From Peteryoungia rhizophila (lineage in GTDB: Bacteria; Pseudomonadota; Alphaproteobacteria; Rhizobiales; Rhizobiaceae): a stretch of DNA of 64,000 nucleotides. The translations under genes were made by a program, and so were the position numbers. Every line of letters begins with the position of its first letter. Within the stretch, counting starts at the first letter, position 1. The notes below the pieces were generated by a model. It had not been told where the DNA came from, did not search any database, and saw nothing but the letters and a program-made list of their open reading frames with translations. This document shows positions 15,148-23,766 of this stretch, piece by piece. Location: NCBI RefSeq assembly GCF_004912145.1, contig NZ_STGT01000004.1, forward strand, positions 186,001 through 250,000. The letters are read 5' to 3'.

Positions 15148-16833
15148 ATGCGCCCGCCGCGTGCTTCGGGAGCCGAGCATCTGCTCGTCTCCCTTCTCAT
15201 TCTCTATGTCGCAGTCACCACGCTCTGGCCGCTTGCCCGGCTGTTTACAAGCGCCTTCCAGCCCGGTGAAGACGGTGCACCACTCGGGTTGATGCTATCC
15301 ACGCTTTCCAGCCGTTCAACGCTTCGGGCGCTCTCCGGCACGCTGCAGACCGCGCTGCTCTCAGTGGTCATCTCGACGCTTCTCGGCGTGGCACTCGCCT
15401 TCGCCGTCAGCCTGCTCAAGCTGAAGACCCGAGCGGCGCTGACCTTCCTGATCCTGCTGCCACTGATCGTGCCGTCGCAGACCATGGCGCTTGCCTGGAT
15501 CGAGTTTTTCGGCGCGCAGTCACCGATCCTCAAACCACTCGGGTTGGCACCGGCGCCGGGTTCGACCAATCCACTCTATTCGATCGGTGGGATCGCGCTT
15601 GTCATGGGCATCGAGCACATGCCGCTGGTCTTCATCTCCGTGCGTGCCGCTTTGCGGGCGCTGCCCGCCGATCTCGTAGAGGCCGCCCGTATCCTTGGCA
15701 TTTCGCCGGGGCGGATCGGTCGCGGCATCGTGCTGCCGATCGTGATGCCTTCGGTGCTGGCAAGCAGCCTGATCGCCTTTACAGCGGCAATCGGCAATTT
15801 CGGCGTACCAGCCCTGCTTGGCATTCCGGGTCGCATTTCGGTCCTGACGACGCTTATCTATCAGCGGCTCAACGGCTTCGGTCCGGCCGCCGCCGGCCAG
15901 GTTGCCACGCTGGCTCTTTTGTTGGCGCTGATGGCGGCGATCGCCATCCTCGCACGCAATCTGGTGACGACCCGTGTTGCCGTGCCCCTTCCGGCGGGGG
16001 CACCCTTCGTGCCGGGCAAGCACGCACCCTTTACAGAGATCCTGCTCTGGCTCGTCGTTCTCATCCTGACCCTGGTGCCGCTCGCCGCACTCACCATGAC
16101 CGCACTCCTGCCCGCCATCGGGGTCACCTTCGGACCCGATACGATGAGCCTCGACCAGTTCCGCGCCGTGCTCAACAACCAAACCATACGGCGGGCCTTC
16201 GCCAATTCGCTGCTACTCTCGAGCGTCACCGCGGGGATCTGCGTGCTGGTGGCGGTCCCGCTCGCCTTTTTGTCCGTGCGTAGACGAAATCCGGTGCTGC
16301 GACTGCTCGACATCGTCATCGAGGCGCCTTGGGTCGTTCCCGGCACGGTCATGGCGCTCGGTATGATCCTTGCCTTCCTGAAGCCCCTGCCGTTCCTCGG
16401 GGTATCAATCTACGGCACCATGGCGATCCTCGTCATCGCCTATCTCGCGCGGTTCCTGCCCCTGGTGCTGCGCCCCGTGGCCGCCGCGGCGCAATCGGCC
16501 GACCCCTCGCTGGACGAGGCAGCGCGCGTTGCCGGCGCCGGGCTCATCCGCCGCATACTGTCGATATTCCTGCCCGGTATGCTGCCGGCCGGGGCAGCCG
16601 GGGCGATCCTCGTGGTGATGACAGCGCTCAACGAACTCACGCTGTCGGCACTTCTCTGGGCGTCCGGCAACGAGACGATCGGCGTCATGATCTTTGCCCT
16701 GCAATACGAGGGCAACTCAACCGCCGCCGCCGCGGTGGCCGTGCTGTCCACACTCCTGGTCCTGATCCTCGCAGCCATCGCCACCGTGGCCGCAAGGAGG
16801 CTGCCCAAGGACATGCTGCCCTGGATTGACTGA
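15148..16833 (+). CDS. Double-domain permease of Fbp-type importer
   Basis: This 561-residue protein is two fused binding-protein-dependent permease domains of about six membrane segments each. Both EAA loops that dock the ATPase are visible: VEAARILGISPGRIGRGIVLP near residue 175 and DEAARVAGAGLIRRILSIFLP near residue 455. Fused FbpB-type permeases need only a homodimer of the ATPase. The start is 7 bases after the binding-protein stop, so the three genes form one operon. The plus-strand sequence after the stop (16834-16906) shows no obvious terminator. Confidence 0.85.
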   Translation: MRPPRASGAEHLLVSLLILYVAVTTLWPLARLFTSAFQPGEDGAPLGLMLSTLSSRSTLRALSGTLQTALLSVVISTLLGVALAFAVSLLKLKTRAALTFLILLPLIVPSQTMALAWIEFFGAQSPILKPLGLAPAPGSTNPLYSIGGIALVMGIEHMPLVFISVRAALRALPADLVEAARILGISPGRIGRGIVLPIVMPSVLASSLIAFTAAIGNFGVPALLGIPGRISVLTTLIYQRLNGFGPAAAGQVATLALLLALMAAIAILARNLVTTRVAVPLPAGAPFVPGKHAPFTEILLWLVVLILTLVPLAALTMTALLPAIGVTFGPDTMSLDQFRAVLNNQTIRRAFANSLLLSSVTAGICVLVAVPLAFLSVRRRNPVLRLLDIVIEAPWVVPGTVMALGMILAFLKPLPFLGVSIYGTMAILVIAYLARFLPLVLRPVAAAAQSADPSLDEAARVAGAGLIRRILSIFLPGMLPAGAAGAILVVMTALNELTLSALLWASGNETIGVMIFALQYEGNSTAAAAVAVLSTLLVLILAAIATVAARRLPKDMLPWID

Positions 16834-16906
16834 TTGCCCCATACACAGAGCGCGTAATCGGTCGGACCTGCCCTCGCGCTCAGGCAATCTCCCCTTCGTC
16901 AAGACA

Positions 16907-17059
16907 TCATTCGTTCAGACGATCAGCCAAACGCGTCATGGGATCCATCCGTTTATGAAGAATCGCCACGATGAGGGCGGGCGCTTCTTCTTGAGGCAGA
17001 CAGAAGACGTAGTGATGTTGGCATCGCGCCATCCGTAACGCTGAAGAGCGCGCTATCAT
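16907..17059 (-). pseudogene. ParE/RelE-family toxin, C-terminal remnant
   Basis: The minus strand encodes 50 residues including RCQHHYVFCLPQEEAPALIV and AILHKRMDPMTRLADRL, the C-terminal half of ParE-type toxins, which normally run to about 95-100 residues. The family poisons DNA gyrase or cleaves mRNA on the ribosome. The N-terminal helices are missing, and the sequence above 17060 does not continue the fold in any frame. No ParD antitoxin gene is adjacent. It sits in the gap between the ABC operon and the diguanylate cyclase. Confidence 0.6.
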
Positions 17060-17180
17060 ATACCACTTCGCCCTCCAGACGGCGACTTTGGCACGTTAAC
17101 GTTTTTTTACGGCTGTTGTTTAGCCCAACACTAACCCTTCACTGGCAATGATGGGCAGTTCTAAAGGCAGGAGACATCAC

Positions 17181-18956
17181 ATGGCGATCAGCAGCTGGTC
17201 ATTTCAGAACGTCCGAAACAAGATGACGATTCGCCTGCAGGTGGCTCTTGTAACGGCCGTGACATGTATTGCAGCAGTCGGTATCGCGGCGGTTGGCGCG
17301 GCCATGGTTGCAAAAAGCGGGGCGCAAGCCAATGCAAACCAGCAGCTGCAGACACTTGCACGCAACATGGCGGATCGGCTCGACCAGCACATGTTCGAGC
17401 GCTATCGCGAAATCCAGAACATTGCCAGTCTTGGTCCGCTTCAGGCGGTCTGGAGCAAGGATGCGGCTGCGACCCGCGGCATTCTCGAGCAGCTCCAGAT
17501 GAGCCTACCTGAATATGCGTGGCTCGGCTTTGCTACACCAGATGGCATCGTTCACGCGGCCACCAAAGGCATGTTGGAAGAAGTGTCGGTTGCACAGCGT
17601 CCGTGGTTCGTGGATGGGCTGAAGCAGCCGACGGTTAAAGATGTTCACGATGCTAAGCTGCTCGACAAACTGCTCCGCACATCGCCCGATGAAGCCCCGT
17701 TCCGTTTTGTCGATGTCGCCATGCCGGTCTTCGACAGCAACCAGGAGCTTGCCGGCGTCCTCGGCGCCCACATGAGCTGGACCTGGGCTGACGATGTACG
17801 ACAGACCGTGTTGACCAGCCAGAATGAAGAAAGTGCCGCAGACCTTTGGATCGCGGCCAAGGACGGCAGCCTGTTGATCGGACCTGCAGATCGCAAAGTC
17901 GATCCTTCGCTCCTGGCTCAGGCTGCCAAATCCAATGATGTCCTGTTCATGGACACATCGGGAGCCGCACCCATGCTGGCTGCCGCCGTTGCGACACGGG
18001 GGCAGGGAGATTATCCAGGGCTTGGATGGAACGTCATTGCCCGCATGCCCGTCTCGGTTATCTATGCGCCCGCAAACCAACTCGTGCTGCAGATATTGCT
18101 GCTCGGCGGAGTGGTCGCCGCTGTTGCCTCCGCTGTTGCATGGACCCTGGCCGGTTCGGTGACCAATCCCTTGAGGGCGCTCGCCGACAGCCTGGATCTG
18201 GTTGGGCGGCAGACCGATGTTACGAGTGTGGAGCGCCAGCACGGCTCGCTGGATATCCTCAAACTGTCGGCAGCGGTTCGTTCGCTGTTGCGGCGGGTAG
18301 GAACCGCGGAAAGCGTTCAAATGACCAATGCCGCAACCATCGACACGCTTCAGCGCGAGGTCGCGGACCAGAAGAAGGAAGTCGAACAGAAGATAATGCG
18401 CTACGGCGCCGACCTCCATGCCCTACAATTGCTCGCCGACACGGATGGTTTAACAGGACTGTTGAACCGCCGGGCTTTTCTCCCCTTCGCTGAGGACGCC
18501 TGGAGCTACTATAATCGCTACGATCGACCGTTCAGTATCTTGATGTTCGATATCGACCACTTCAAGCGCATCAACGATACGTATGGCCATGCCGCCGGCG
18601 ACGACGTCATCCGCAAAATGGGGGAGATTATCAGCGCGGGCATCCGCACGACCGACAAGGTCGCCCGGTTTGGTGGTGAAGAGTTTGTCGTGCTGCTTCG
18701 AGAAACCGATGAAACCTCTGCTTCGATGATGGCCAATCGACTACGAGAGCAGATCGCTCGCACAGTGGTGATTGTCGCAGAGCACCGGATCAGCTTCACA
18801 ACCAGCGTCGGCTGCGCTTTGGGATCGTCCGCTGCGCGAGACCTGGAAGATGTCATCCACCTCGCTGATACCGCGCTCTACGCGGCTAAGTCAGGCGGAA
18901 GAAACCGAGTTGTCATGGACGGCGTGCCGACCGAAGGGCGCAGAGCGGCGGCATGA
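17181..18956 (+). CDS. dCache-GGDEF diguanylate cyclase
   Basis: The protein (about 591 residues) has a membrane segment at residues 18-40, a periplasmic dCache sensor (about 45-300; GIVHAATKGMLEEVSVAQRP then WFVDGLKQP), a second membrane segment (VLQILLLGGVVAAVASAVAWTL), a HAMP-like linker with coiled coil, and a C-terminal GGDEF domain with an intact GGEEF active site. RTTD lies exactly five residues before GGEEF, the inhibitory I-site, so the enzyme should make cyclic-di-GMP from GTP and be product-inhibited. ATG 17181 follows a CAGGAGA site. Its sensor resembles that of the output-less protein at 35591-36697. Confidence 0.9.
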   Translation: MAISSWSFQNVRNKMTIRLQVALVTAVTCIAAVGIAAVGAAMVAKSGAQANANQQLQTLARNMADRLDQHMFERYREIQNIASLGPLQAVWSKDAAATRGILEQLQMSLPEYAWLGFATPDGIVHAATKGMLEEVSVAQRPWFVDGLKQPTVKDVHDAKLLDKLLRTSPDEAPFRFVDVAMPVFDSNQELAGVLGAHMSWTWADDVRQTVLTSQNEESAADLWIAAKDGSLLIGPADRKVDPSLLAQAAKSNDVLFMDTSGAAPMLAAAVATRGQGDYPGLGWNVIARMPVSVIYAPANQLVLQILLLGGVVAAVASAVAWTLAGSVTNPLRALADSLDLVGRQTDVTSVERQHGSLDILKLSAAVRSLLRRVGTAESVQMTNAATIDTLQREVADQKKEVEQKIMRYGADLHALQLLADTDGLTGLLNRRAFLPFAEDAWSYYNRYDRPFSILMFDIDHFKRINDTYGHAAGDDVIRKMGEIISAGIRTTDKVARFGGEEFVVLLRETDETSASMMANRLREQIARTVVIVAEHRISFTTSVGCALGSSAARDLEDVIHLADTALYAAKSGGRNRVVMDGVPTEGRRAAA

Positions 18957-19216
18957 TTCACTGTGTCACTCGATAGGCGGATTGTGTGAAACATGGCATC
19001 GCACAATCCATGATGGTATCGGGCCGGATGAAAGATGCGCCCCTTCCTCGACACAGGTTCCTCTTGGTAACTACACGGAGCGGGCTCCTCTAAAGACGTC
19101 ACCGTTTTTTTGTAAACCAGAAGGCGTTCATCTTGACGGAGGGCGACGACGGCGTGCCGGTGGCCGAGACGCAATGCATCGACGACAACCCGGAAGGCGG
19201 GTGCATTTTGGTGGCG

Positions 19217-19355
19217 GCTCATCGGACACCTTTTCCATCCAGGTGACCGCGCTGCCGTCAAGGGACTCGGCCACCGCGAAATGGGTCATCGCTTCGGTGC
19301 GCGAGGCGCCGTGCCAGTGCCGTACCGTCACTTCCGGGCCAATGAAATGATCGAA
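19217..19355 (-). pseudogene. Cupin-domain protein fragment
   Basis: Reading the minus strand gives [20 protein letters not shown] then [10 protein letters not shown] and TWMEKVSDE, the second half of small cupin proteins with the HWHGA-TTAMTH metal-binding pattern that often accompany carboxymuconolactone decarboxylase and SDR genes. The frame then runs into unrelated codons ([10 protein letters not shown]). No N-terminal half is present, so it is a remnant. The rest of 18957-19216 holds nothing recognised. Confidence 0.6.
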
Positions 19356-19380
19356 CCGCTTAAGAATTGGCCAAAGTCAT

Positions 19381-19559
19381 TCACCAAACCTGAGTTTATT
19401 CACCTCATCGCGATCCCATTTCTCCACCAGCGGCAATTCGCCATTAGCGGCATTGCGCGTCCCAACAGGTGGGAAAGAATAGCCTATGCGCCGCAATGCC
19501 GATTCTGCTTGTTTGGCGTTTGGCATCAGGAGGCCATTGATCCAGGATTCGGCGAGGCG
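19381..19559 (-). pseudogene. Unrecognised in-frame fragment after importer ATPase
   Basis: Immediately after the TAG of the sugar-importer ATPase, the same minus-strand frame stays open for 59 codons (RLAESWINGLLMPNAKQAES, ALRRIGYSF, WDRDEVNKLRFGE) to TGA 19381-19383. There is no start or ribosome site of its own. Composition is protein-like but I do not recognise the family. It may be the end of a gene whose front was lost when the cupin fragment and inositol block were joined. Confidence 0.3.
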
Positions 19560-20360
19560 CTACACCGTGCCGCCAAGCGATCCCTCCAGCGTCGCAAGCT
19601 CCTGCCCGCCTGCCATAAGATCCTGGAGCTGTTCTGCGGTGATATGGCCGCGCAAGGCCGTACCAAGTGTCTGGCCGCGATTGAGCACGGTGAAGCGATC
19701 ACCCACAGCCATGGCATGGCGCACATTGTGGGTGATGAACACGATCGCGATGCCCTGCTTGCGCACCTTGTCGATCGTTGCCAGTACGTTGGCGGTCTGG
19801 CGCACGCCGAGTGCCGAGGTCGGTTCGTCGAGGATCAGCACCTTCGCCCCGAAATGCACGGCGCGGGCAATGGCCACCGTCTGGCGCTCGCCACCCGACA
19901 GCGTGCCCACCGCCTGGTCGGGGCCGCGCAGGCTGATGCCCATTGCGCCCATTTCCTGCATGGTAATGCGGTTGGCATATTCATGGTCGAACAGTTTCAG
20001 CGGTCCGAACTTCCGGATCGGCTCGTTGCCCATGAAGAAGTTGCGGCTGACTGACATCAAAGGGATCATCGCCAGATCCTGGTAGACCGTGGCGATACCG
20101 GCCTCGATCGCATCGCGCGGATCGTCGAACTGCATCGGCTTGCCTTCGAACAGGATTTCACCGCTCGTCGGTTTGTGCACGCCCGACATGGTCTTGATGA
20201 AGGTCGACTTGCCGGCGCCGTTATCGCCGAGAAGGCAGTGGCATTCGCCAGGAAAAATGTCGACCGAGACGCCGGCCAGCGCAATCACCGCGCCGAAATG
20301 CTTCTCGATATCGCGCATTTGGATGAGCGGTGTGCGGGTCATGGTGGGGCTAGGGCTCAT
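19560..20360 (-). CDS. iatA: Inositol/sugar ABC importer ATPase, single domain
   Basis: The 266-residue ATPase has Walker A GDNGAGKST, Q-loop VYQDLAMIP, signature LSGGERQTVAIARA, Walker B LILDEPTSALG and switch FITHN. Like FrcA of rhizobia it has a single nucleotide-binding domain, half the length of RbsA-type ATPases. ATG 20358-20360 (MSPSPTMTRTPLIQMRDI) starts one base after the permease stop, so the open frame upstream of it is a shadow. Last gene of the binding protein-permease-ATPase set. The inositol assignment rests on its place in the iol locus rather than on ligand residues. Confidence 0.8.
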   Translation of the reverse strand: MSPSPTMTRTPLIQMRDIEKHFGAVIALAGVSVDIFPGECHCLLGDNGAGKSTFIKTMSGVHKPTSGEILFEGKPMQFDDPRDAIEAGIATVYQDLAMIPLMSVSRNFFMGNEPIRKFGPLKLFDHEYANRITMQEMGAMGISLRGPDQAVGTLSGGERQTVAIARAVHFGAKVLILDEPTSALGVRQTANVLATIDKVRKQGIAIVFITHNVRHAMAVGDRFTVLNRGQTLGTALRGHITAEQLQDLMAGGQELATLEGSLGGTV

Positions 20361-20361
20361 C

Positions 20362-21474
20362 TCAGCGCTCCCCTGTAATAATGCGGCGGATATAGGTGTT
20401 GAGAATGACGGCAAACAGCAAGATGACGCCGAGGAACACCCGAAACAGGCTGCTTTCGACCCCTGCAAAGAACAGCCCCTGCTGGACGACGCCGAAGATC
20501 AGCGCGCCGAGGGCCGCCCCGATGACCGAGCCGTAACCGCCCGTCAGCAGCGCACCGCCGATAACGACGGCGATGATGGCCTCAAATTCCTTGAGCAGGC
20601 CACGATCGGCCCCGGCGGAGCCGAACTCGAAAACCTGGCAGGCGGCAAAGACCGTAGCACAGAAGGCCGTGAACATGAACATCAGGATCTTCACCCGGTT
20701 GACCGGTACACCGACATAACGTGCGGCCTGGGCGTCACCACCGGCGGCGAAGATCCAGTTGCCGAAGCGGGTGCGGGTTAGGACGAAGTGACCGACGGCG
20801 ACGAGGGCCAGTGCCCAGACGATCAGCATCGGCAGGCCGTCGACAACAGGCTGGCCCTTGAGGTTGCCGCGCTCGAAGACGGTCAGCATACCAATCTCGC
20901 CGAGCCAGGTGAAAAGCGGCTGGCCGATCTTGCCGCCGAAGGCAGGGGCGAGCCAGTCGCCCTCGGCCGCCTCGCGAATGCCACCGATAATGGTCTTGCG
21001 CTCGAGTGTCTGGGGCAGGAAGATGGTGAAACCGCGCAGGATGAAGAGGGTGGCAAGCGTCACGATGAAGCTCGGCAGGCCGGTGCGCACGACGATGTAG
21101 CCGTTGAGCGCACCCAGCGCCACGCAGATGACGAACGTCAGCAGGATGGCGAACCAGACCGGCCAGCCGAGCGTGACGCTAAAAATGGCGATCAGCATGC
21201 CGGCAAAACCAATCATCGAGCCGACGGAGAGATCGAATTCGCCGGCGATCATTAGCAGGCAGGCGCCGACGGCGATGATCATGAACTGTGCCGAGACGAT
21301 GGACCAGTTCAGAACGCCTTGGGCATTGAACATGCCGCTGTCATGGGCAAACAGGGCGAAGAAGGCAAACACCGCCACTGTCCCGACCATACTTCCCAGT
21401 TCTGGTCGGATCAGGCTGCGCCTGAAGGCCGACATCGTTTTGACGCGCTCGTCGGTGTGCGCATTGTTACTCAT
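20362..21474 (-). CDS. iatP: Inositol/sugar ABC importer permease
   Basis: The 370-residue protein is a ribose/fructose-type (RbsC/FrcC) permease with about nine to ten membrane segments; AGEFDLSVGSMIGFAGML and FEFGSAGADRGLLKEFEAIIA (before VVIGGALLTGGYGS) are family landmarks. It transports across the inner membrane with the ATPase that follows by one base. A strong hairpin lies in the gap separating it from the upstream binding-protein gene, which probably lowers permease and ATPase expression relative to the binding protein. Substrate is inferred as myo-inositol from the adjacent catabolic genes. Confidence 0.8.
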   Translation of the reverse strand: MSNNAHTDERVKTMSAFRRSLIRPELGSMVGTVAVFAFFALFAHDSGMFNAQGVLNWSIVSAQFMIIAVGACLLMIAGEFDLSVGSMIGFAGMLIAIFSVTLGWPVWFAILLTFVICVALGALNGYIVVRTGLPSFIVTLATLFILRGFTIFLPQTLERKTIIGGIREAAEGDWLAPAFGGKIGQPLFTWLGEIGMLTVFERGNLKGQPVVDGLPMLIVWALALVAVGHFVLTRTRFGNWIFAAGGDAQAARYVGVPVNRVKILMFMFTAFCATVFAACQVFEFGSAGADRGLLKEFEAIIAVVIGGALLTGGYGSVIGAALGALIFGVVQQGLFFAGVESSLFRVFLGVILLFAVILNTYIRRIITGER

Positions 21475-21536
21475 GAGCCAGTCCCATCATGTGCTGATGC
21501 AGGCAGGCCTCCGCGTGGAGCATGCTGCATGATAGA

Positions 21537-21561
21537 GCGGCGAAGGCCATGCCTTCGCCGC
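21537..21561 (-). promoter_or_regulatory. Intercistronic hairpin between binding protein and permease genes
   Basis: GCGGCGAAGGC-CAT-GCCTTCGCCGC is a perfect 11-bp stem with a three-base loop, 13 bases after the binding-protein stop on the minus strand. It is not followed by a T run. Such structures after binding-protein genes commonly stabilise the upstream message and cause partial termination, giving more binding protein than permease. Confidence 0.7.
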
Positions 21562-21573
21562 CTTGACGTTTGA

Positions 21574-22524
21574 TCAGCGGTATTCGCCCGCAAACTCTTC
21601 GACCTTGGACAGGGCTTCCTTGGTGACGAAGCCCGGGCCAGAGTTGATGTTGTTGCCCGGCAGCACGCCGTAGCGATCATAGTTTGTCAGGATCACAACT
21701 GGCAGATAGGCCTGCAGGAAGGGCTGCTGGTCGATGCCCCACTTTATGGTGCCGTCCTTGATGGCCTTGACGATTTCGGTGCCCAGATCGAAGGTGCCGA
21801 AATAGAGCGAGCCGGCCGTACCCATTTCCTGCAGCGCCTGGATGGTCGGGTCTGCCGAAGTCGGCCCCAGGGTCAGAACGGCCTGGGTATCAGGATTTGC
21901 CGTCAGGTAGGCTTTCACGCGGTTCTTGATTTCGGCCGGGTCCTGGCCGGCATCGATCATGCTGTCGCCCAACTCAATGCCGAGACCATCGGCAAAACCG
22001 CGGCAGCGATCGGCCACGACCGTGTTCGAGATGACATGGTTGACGCAGACGAAAGACTTGATCCCGTCGCCCTTGGCGCGCATGCCGGCAGCCAGGCCGG
22101 CATCATATTCCGGCTGGCCGACGAACATCAGCGCGCCCACTTCCCGGGTCTGCTCCGGCGTGCCGGAATTCATGATGATGACGTCGATGCCCTGGTCGAC
22201 AGCGGCCCGGATCGGGCCCGAGAGAACGTCGAAATCGGCGAGCGTGGTGATGATGCCGTCGGGATTAGATGCAGCTGCCTGCTCGATGATGCGGGCCATG
22301 TCGGCCAAGTCTCCGGTCGGCGGATTGCGATACTCTACAGTCACGCCCATCTGCTTGCCGGCTAGCGCGATGCCGTTCTTGATGGTGTTCCACCAGCTGT
22401 CGCTATCGGGCGCATGGCTGACGAGGATGTAGCGTTCGCCCTCCGCGGAAGCGGCTCCTGCGATCACGAAGGGTGCCGCAACCAGGGTGACGGCCAGTGC
22501 GAATGTTTTTGCCAGTTTAGTCAT
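21574..22524 (-). CDS. ibpA: Inositol/sugar ABC importer periplasmic binding protein
   Basis: The 316-residue protein starts with a signal peptide (MTKLAKTFALAVTLVAAPFV, cleavage near ASA) and is a class I sugar-binding protein of the RbsB type: SHAPDSDSWWNTIKNGIALA, ADMARIIEQAAASNPDGII, VDQGIDVIIMNSG and YFGTFDLG. A GGAGG site precedes ATG 22522-22524. It leads the importer operon and is transcribed away from the LacI regulator across a shared 168-bp region containing the palindromic operator. Myo-inositol is the likely ligand by context; fructose or ribose cannot be excluded from sequence. Confidence 0.8.
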   Translation of the reverse strand: MTKLAKTFALAVTLVAAPFVIAGAASAEGERYILVSHAPDSDSWWNTIKNGIALAGKQMGVTVEYRNPPTGDLADMARIIEQAAASNPDGIITTLADFDVLSGPIRAAVDQGIDVIIMNSGTPEQTREVGALMFVGQPEYDAGLAAGMRAKGDGIKSFVCVNHVISNTVVADRCRGFADGLGIELGDSMIDAGQDPAEIKNRVKAYLTANPDTQAVLTLGPTSADPTIQALQEMGTAGSLYFGTFDLGTEIVKAIKDGTIKWGIDQQPFLQAYLPVVILTNYDRYGVLPGNNINSGPGFVTKEALSKVEEFAGEYR

Positions 22525-22603
22525 TGTTTCCTCCCAGAGAATGACGGATGCAGCGCGAGGGCGTTGCCGCGCCTGACGATCAGACTACACCAAAGCGGGC
22601 CTT

Positions 22604-22619
22604 TTGCAACCGGTTGCAA
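22604..22619. promoter_or_regulatory. LacI-type operator, copy 1
   Basis: TTGCAACCGGTTGCAA is a perfect 16-bp palindrome with the central CG expected of LacI-family operators. It lies between the divergent binding-protein and regulator genes, so it can control both. An identical copy occurs at 26983-26998. Confidence 0.8.
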
Positions 22620-22692
22620 CATTAGCCTTGTCAATACATGCTGCGCCTCGAGTGTTCCTGCGCTAGAAAGACAGTTCTGAGAGGATTAAATT

Positions 22693-23691
22693 ATGCCGCC
22701 GACACTGAAGGATGTTGCAGAAAAAGCCGGCGTGTCGCGTTCCGCCGTGTCGCGTACCTTCACGGAAGGCGCCTCGGTTTCGCCCAGGACCCGCAAGAAA
22801 GTGGAGAAGGCGGCGGCCGAGCTCGGTTACAGCCCCAACGCGCTCGCCTCGAGCCTCACCACCGGTCGGACCAAGCTGATTGGACTGGTGTCGAACAACT
22901 TCCACAATCCCATTTTTCTCGAAGTGTTCGACCTTTTCACCCTCGGCCTACAAGAACGCGGCCTCCGGCCCCTGCTTGTCAATCTCTCGCAAGAGATCGA
23001 TCCGGCCAGTTCGGTCCGCATGCTGCGGCAATATTCCGTCGATGGAGTGCTGGTTGCCTCATCGACGCTGCCCCCGGGCTTTTCACTCGCCTTCCGCGAT
23101 GCCGGCATGCCGGTGGTGCACAGTTTCGGCCGGCATTCCTCCTCGACACAGGTGCATGTGGTCGGGATCGATAATGTGGAAGCGGGGCGCATGGCGGCCC
23201 GGGAATTGCTAGCGCGCGGCTATCGCCGCATTGGCTTTCTCGGCGGACCGGAGGCGGCCACCTCGACGCAGGACCGATTAAAGGGCTTCAGCGAGGAATT
23301 GGCAAGCCACGCGCTGGTGAACCTTAAGACATCGTTTGCCGATGCCTACAGTTTCGAGGCAGGACGCCGCGAGATGCAGCGCCTACTGCAGTCCAAGCCT
23401 GCCGAAGCCTATTTCTGCGGTGACGACGTGTTGTCGATCGGAGCCCTCAGCGCAGTTCGCGAATCCGGGCTGAGGGTGCCGGAGGATCTCGGGATCATGG
23501 GGCTCAACGACATGGAGATCGCCGGCTGGGCGAATATCAACCTGACGACCATCCGTCAGCCGGTGCGCCAGATCATCGGCTCGTCAATTGAACTGATTGT
23601 CGCAATGCTGGACGAGCCCGAACGCTATCCAGAGGCCAGGCTGTTTCCCTGCACCTTCGTCGAACGAGGTACGCTCAGGCCACGCGCATAG
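22693..23691 (+). CDS. LacI-family regulator of the inositol locus
   Basis: The 332-residue protein begins with a LacI helix-turn-helix (TLKDVAEKAGVSRSAVSRTF, residues 4-23) and hinge, followed by a periplasmic-binding-protein-like effector domain (LIGLVSNNFHNPIFLEVF; GFLGGPEAATSTQDRLKGF). GAGAGGA precedes ATG 22693. It is divergent from the importer genes and most likely binds the two identical TTGCAACCGGTTGCAA sites, repressing import and catabolism until an inositol-derived inducer appears. Rhizobial inositol loci are also known with RpiR-type IolR proteins; here the only regulator in the locus is LacI-type. Confidence 0.85.
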   Translation: MPPTLKDVAEKAGVSRSAVSRTFTEGASVSPRTRKKVEKAAAELGYSPNALASSLTTGRTKLIGLVSNNFHNPIFLEVFDLFTLGLQERGLRPLLVNLSQEIDPASSVRMLRQYSVDGVLVASSTLPPGFSLAFRDAGMPVVHSFGRHSSSTQVHVVGIDNVEAGRMAARELLARGYRRIGFLGGPEAATSTQDRLKGFSEELASHALVNLKTSFADAYSFEAGRREMQRLLQSKPAEAYFCGDDVLSIGALSAVRESGLRVPEDLGIMGLNDMEIAGWANINLTTIRQPVRQIIGSSIELIVAMLDEPERYPEARLFPCTFVERGTLRPRA

Positions 23692-23730
23692 CGACTGCTA
23701 CGAACCGCATGATCACCCTGCGAGAACTGA

Positions 23731-23760
23731 CCGGCCGGGCAGCGATAGCGGCCCGGCCGG
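23731..23760. terminator. Bidirectional terminator-like hairpin
   Basis: CCGGCCGGGC-AGCGATAGCG-GCCCGGCCGG is a perfect 10-bp GC stem with a 10-base loop, centred between the convergent regulator gene (ends 23691) and the dehydrogenase gene (ends 23767). Position suits termination from both sides, although T runs are lacking. Confidence 0.6.
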
Positions 23761-23766
23761 ATCGAA

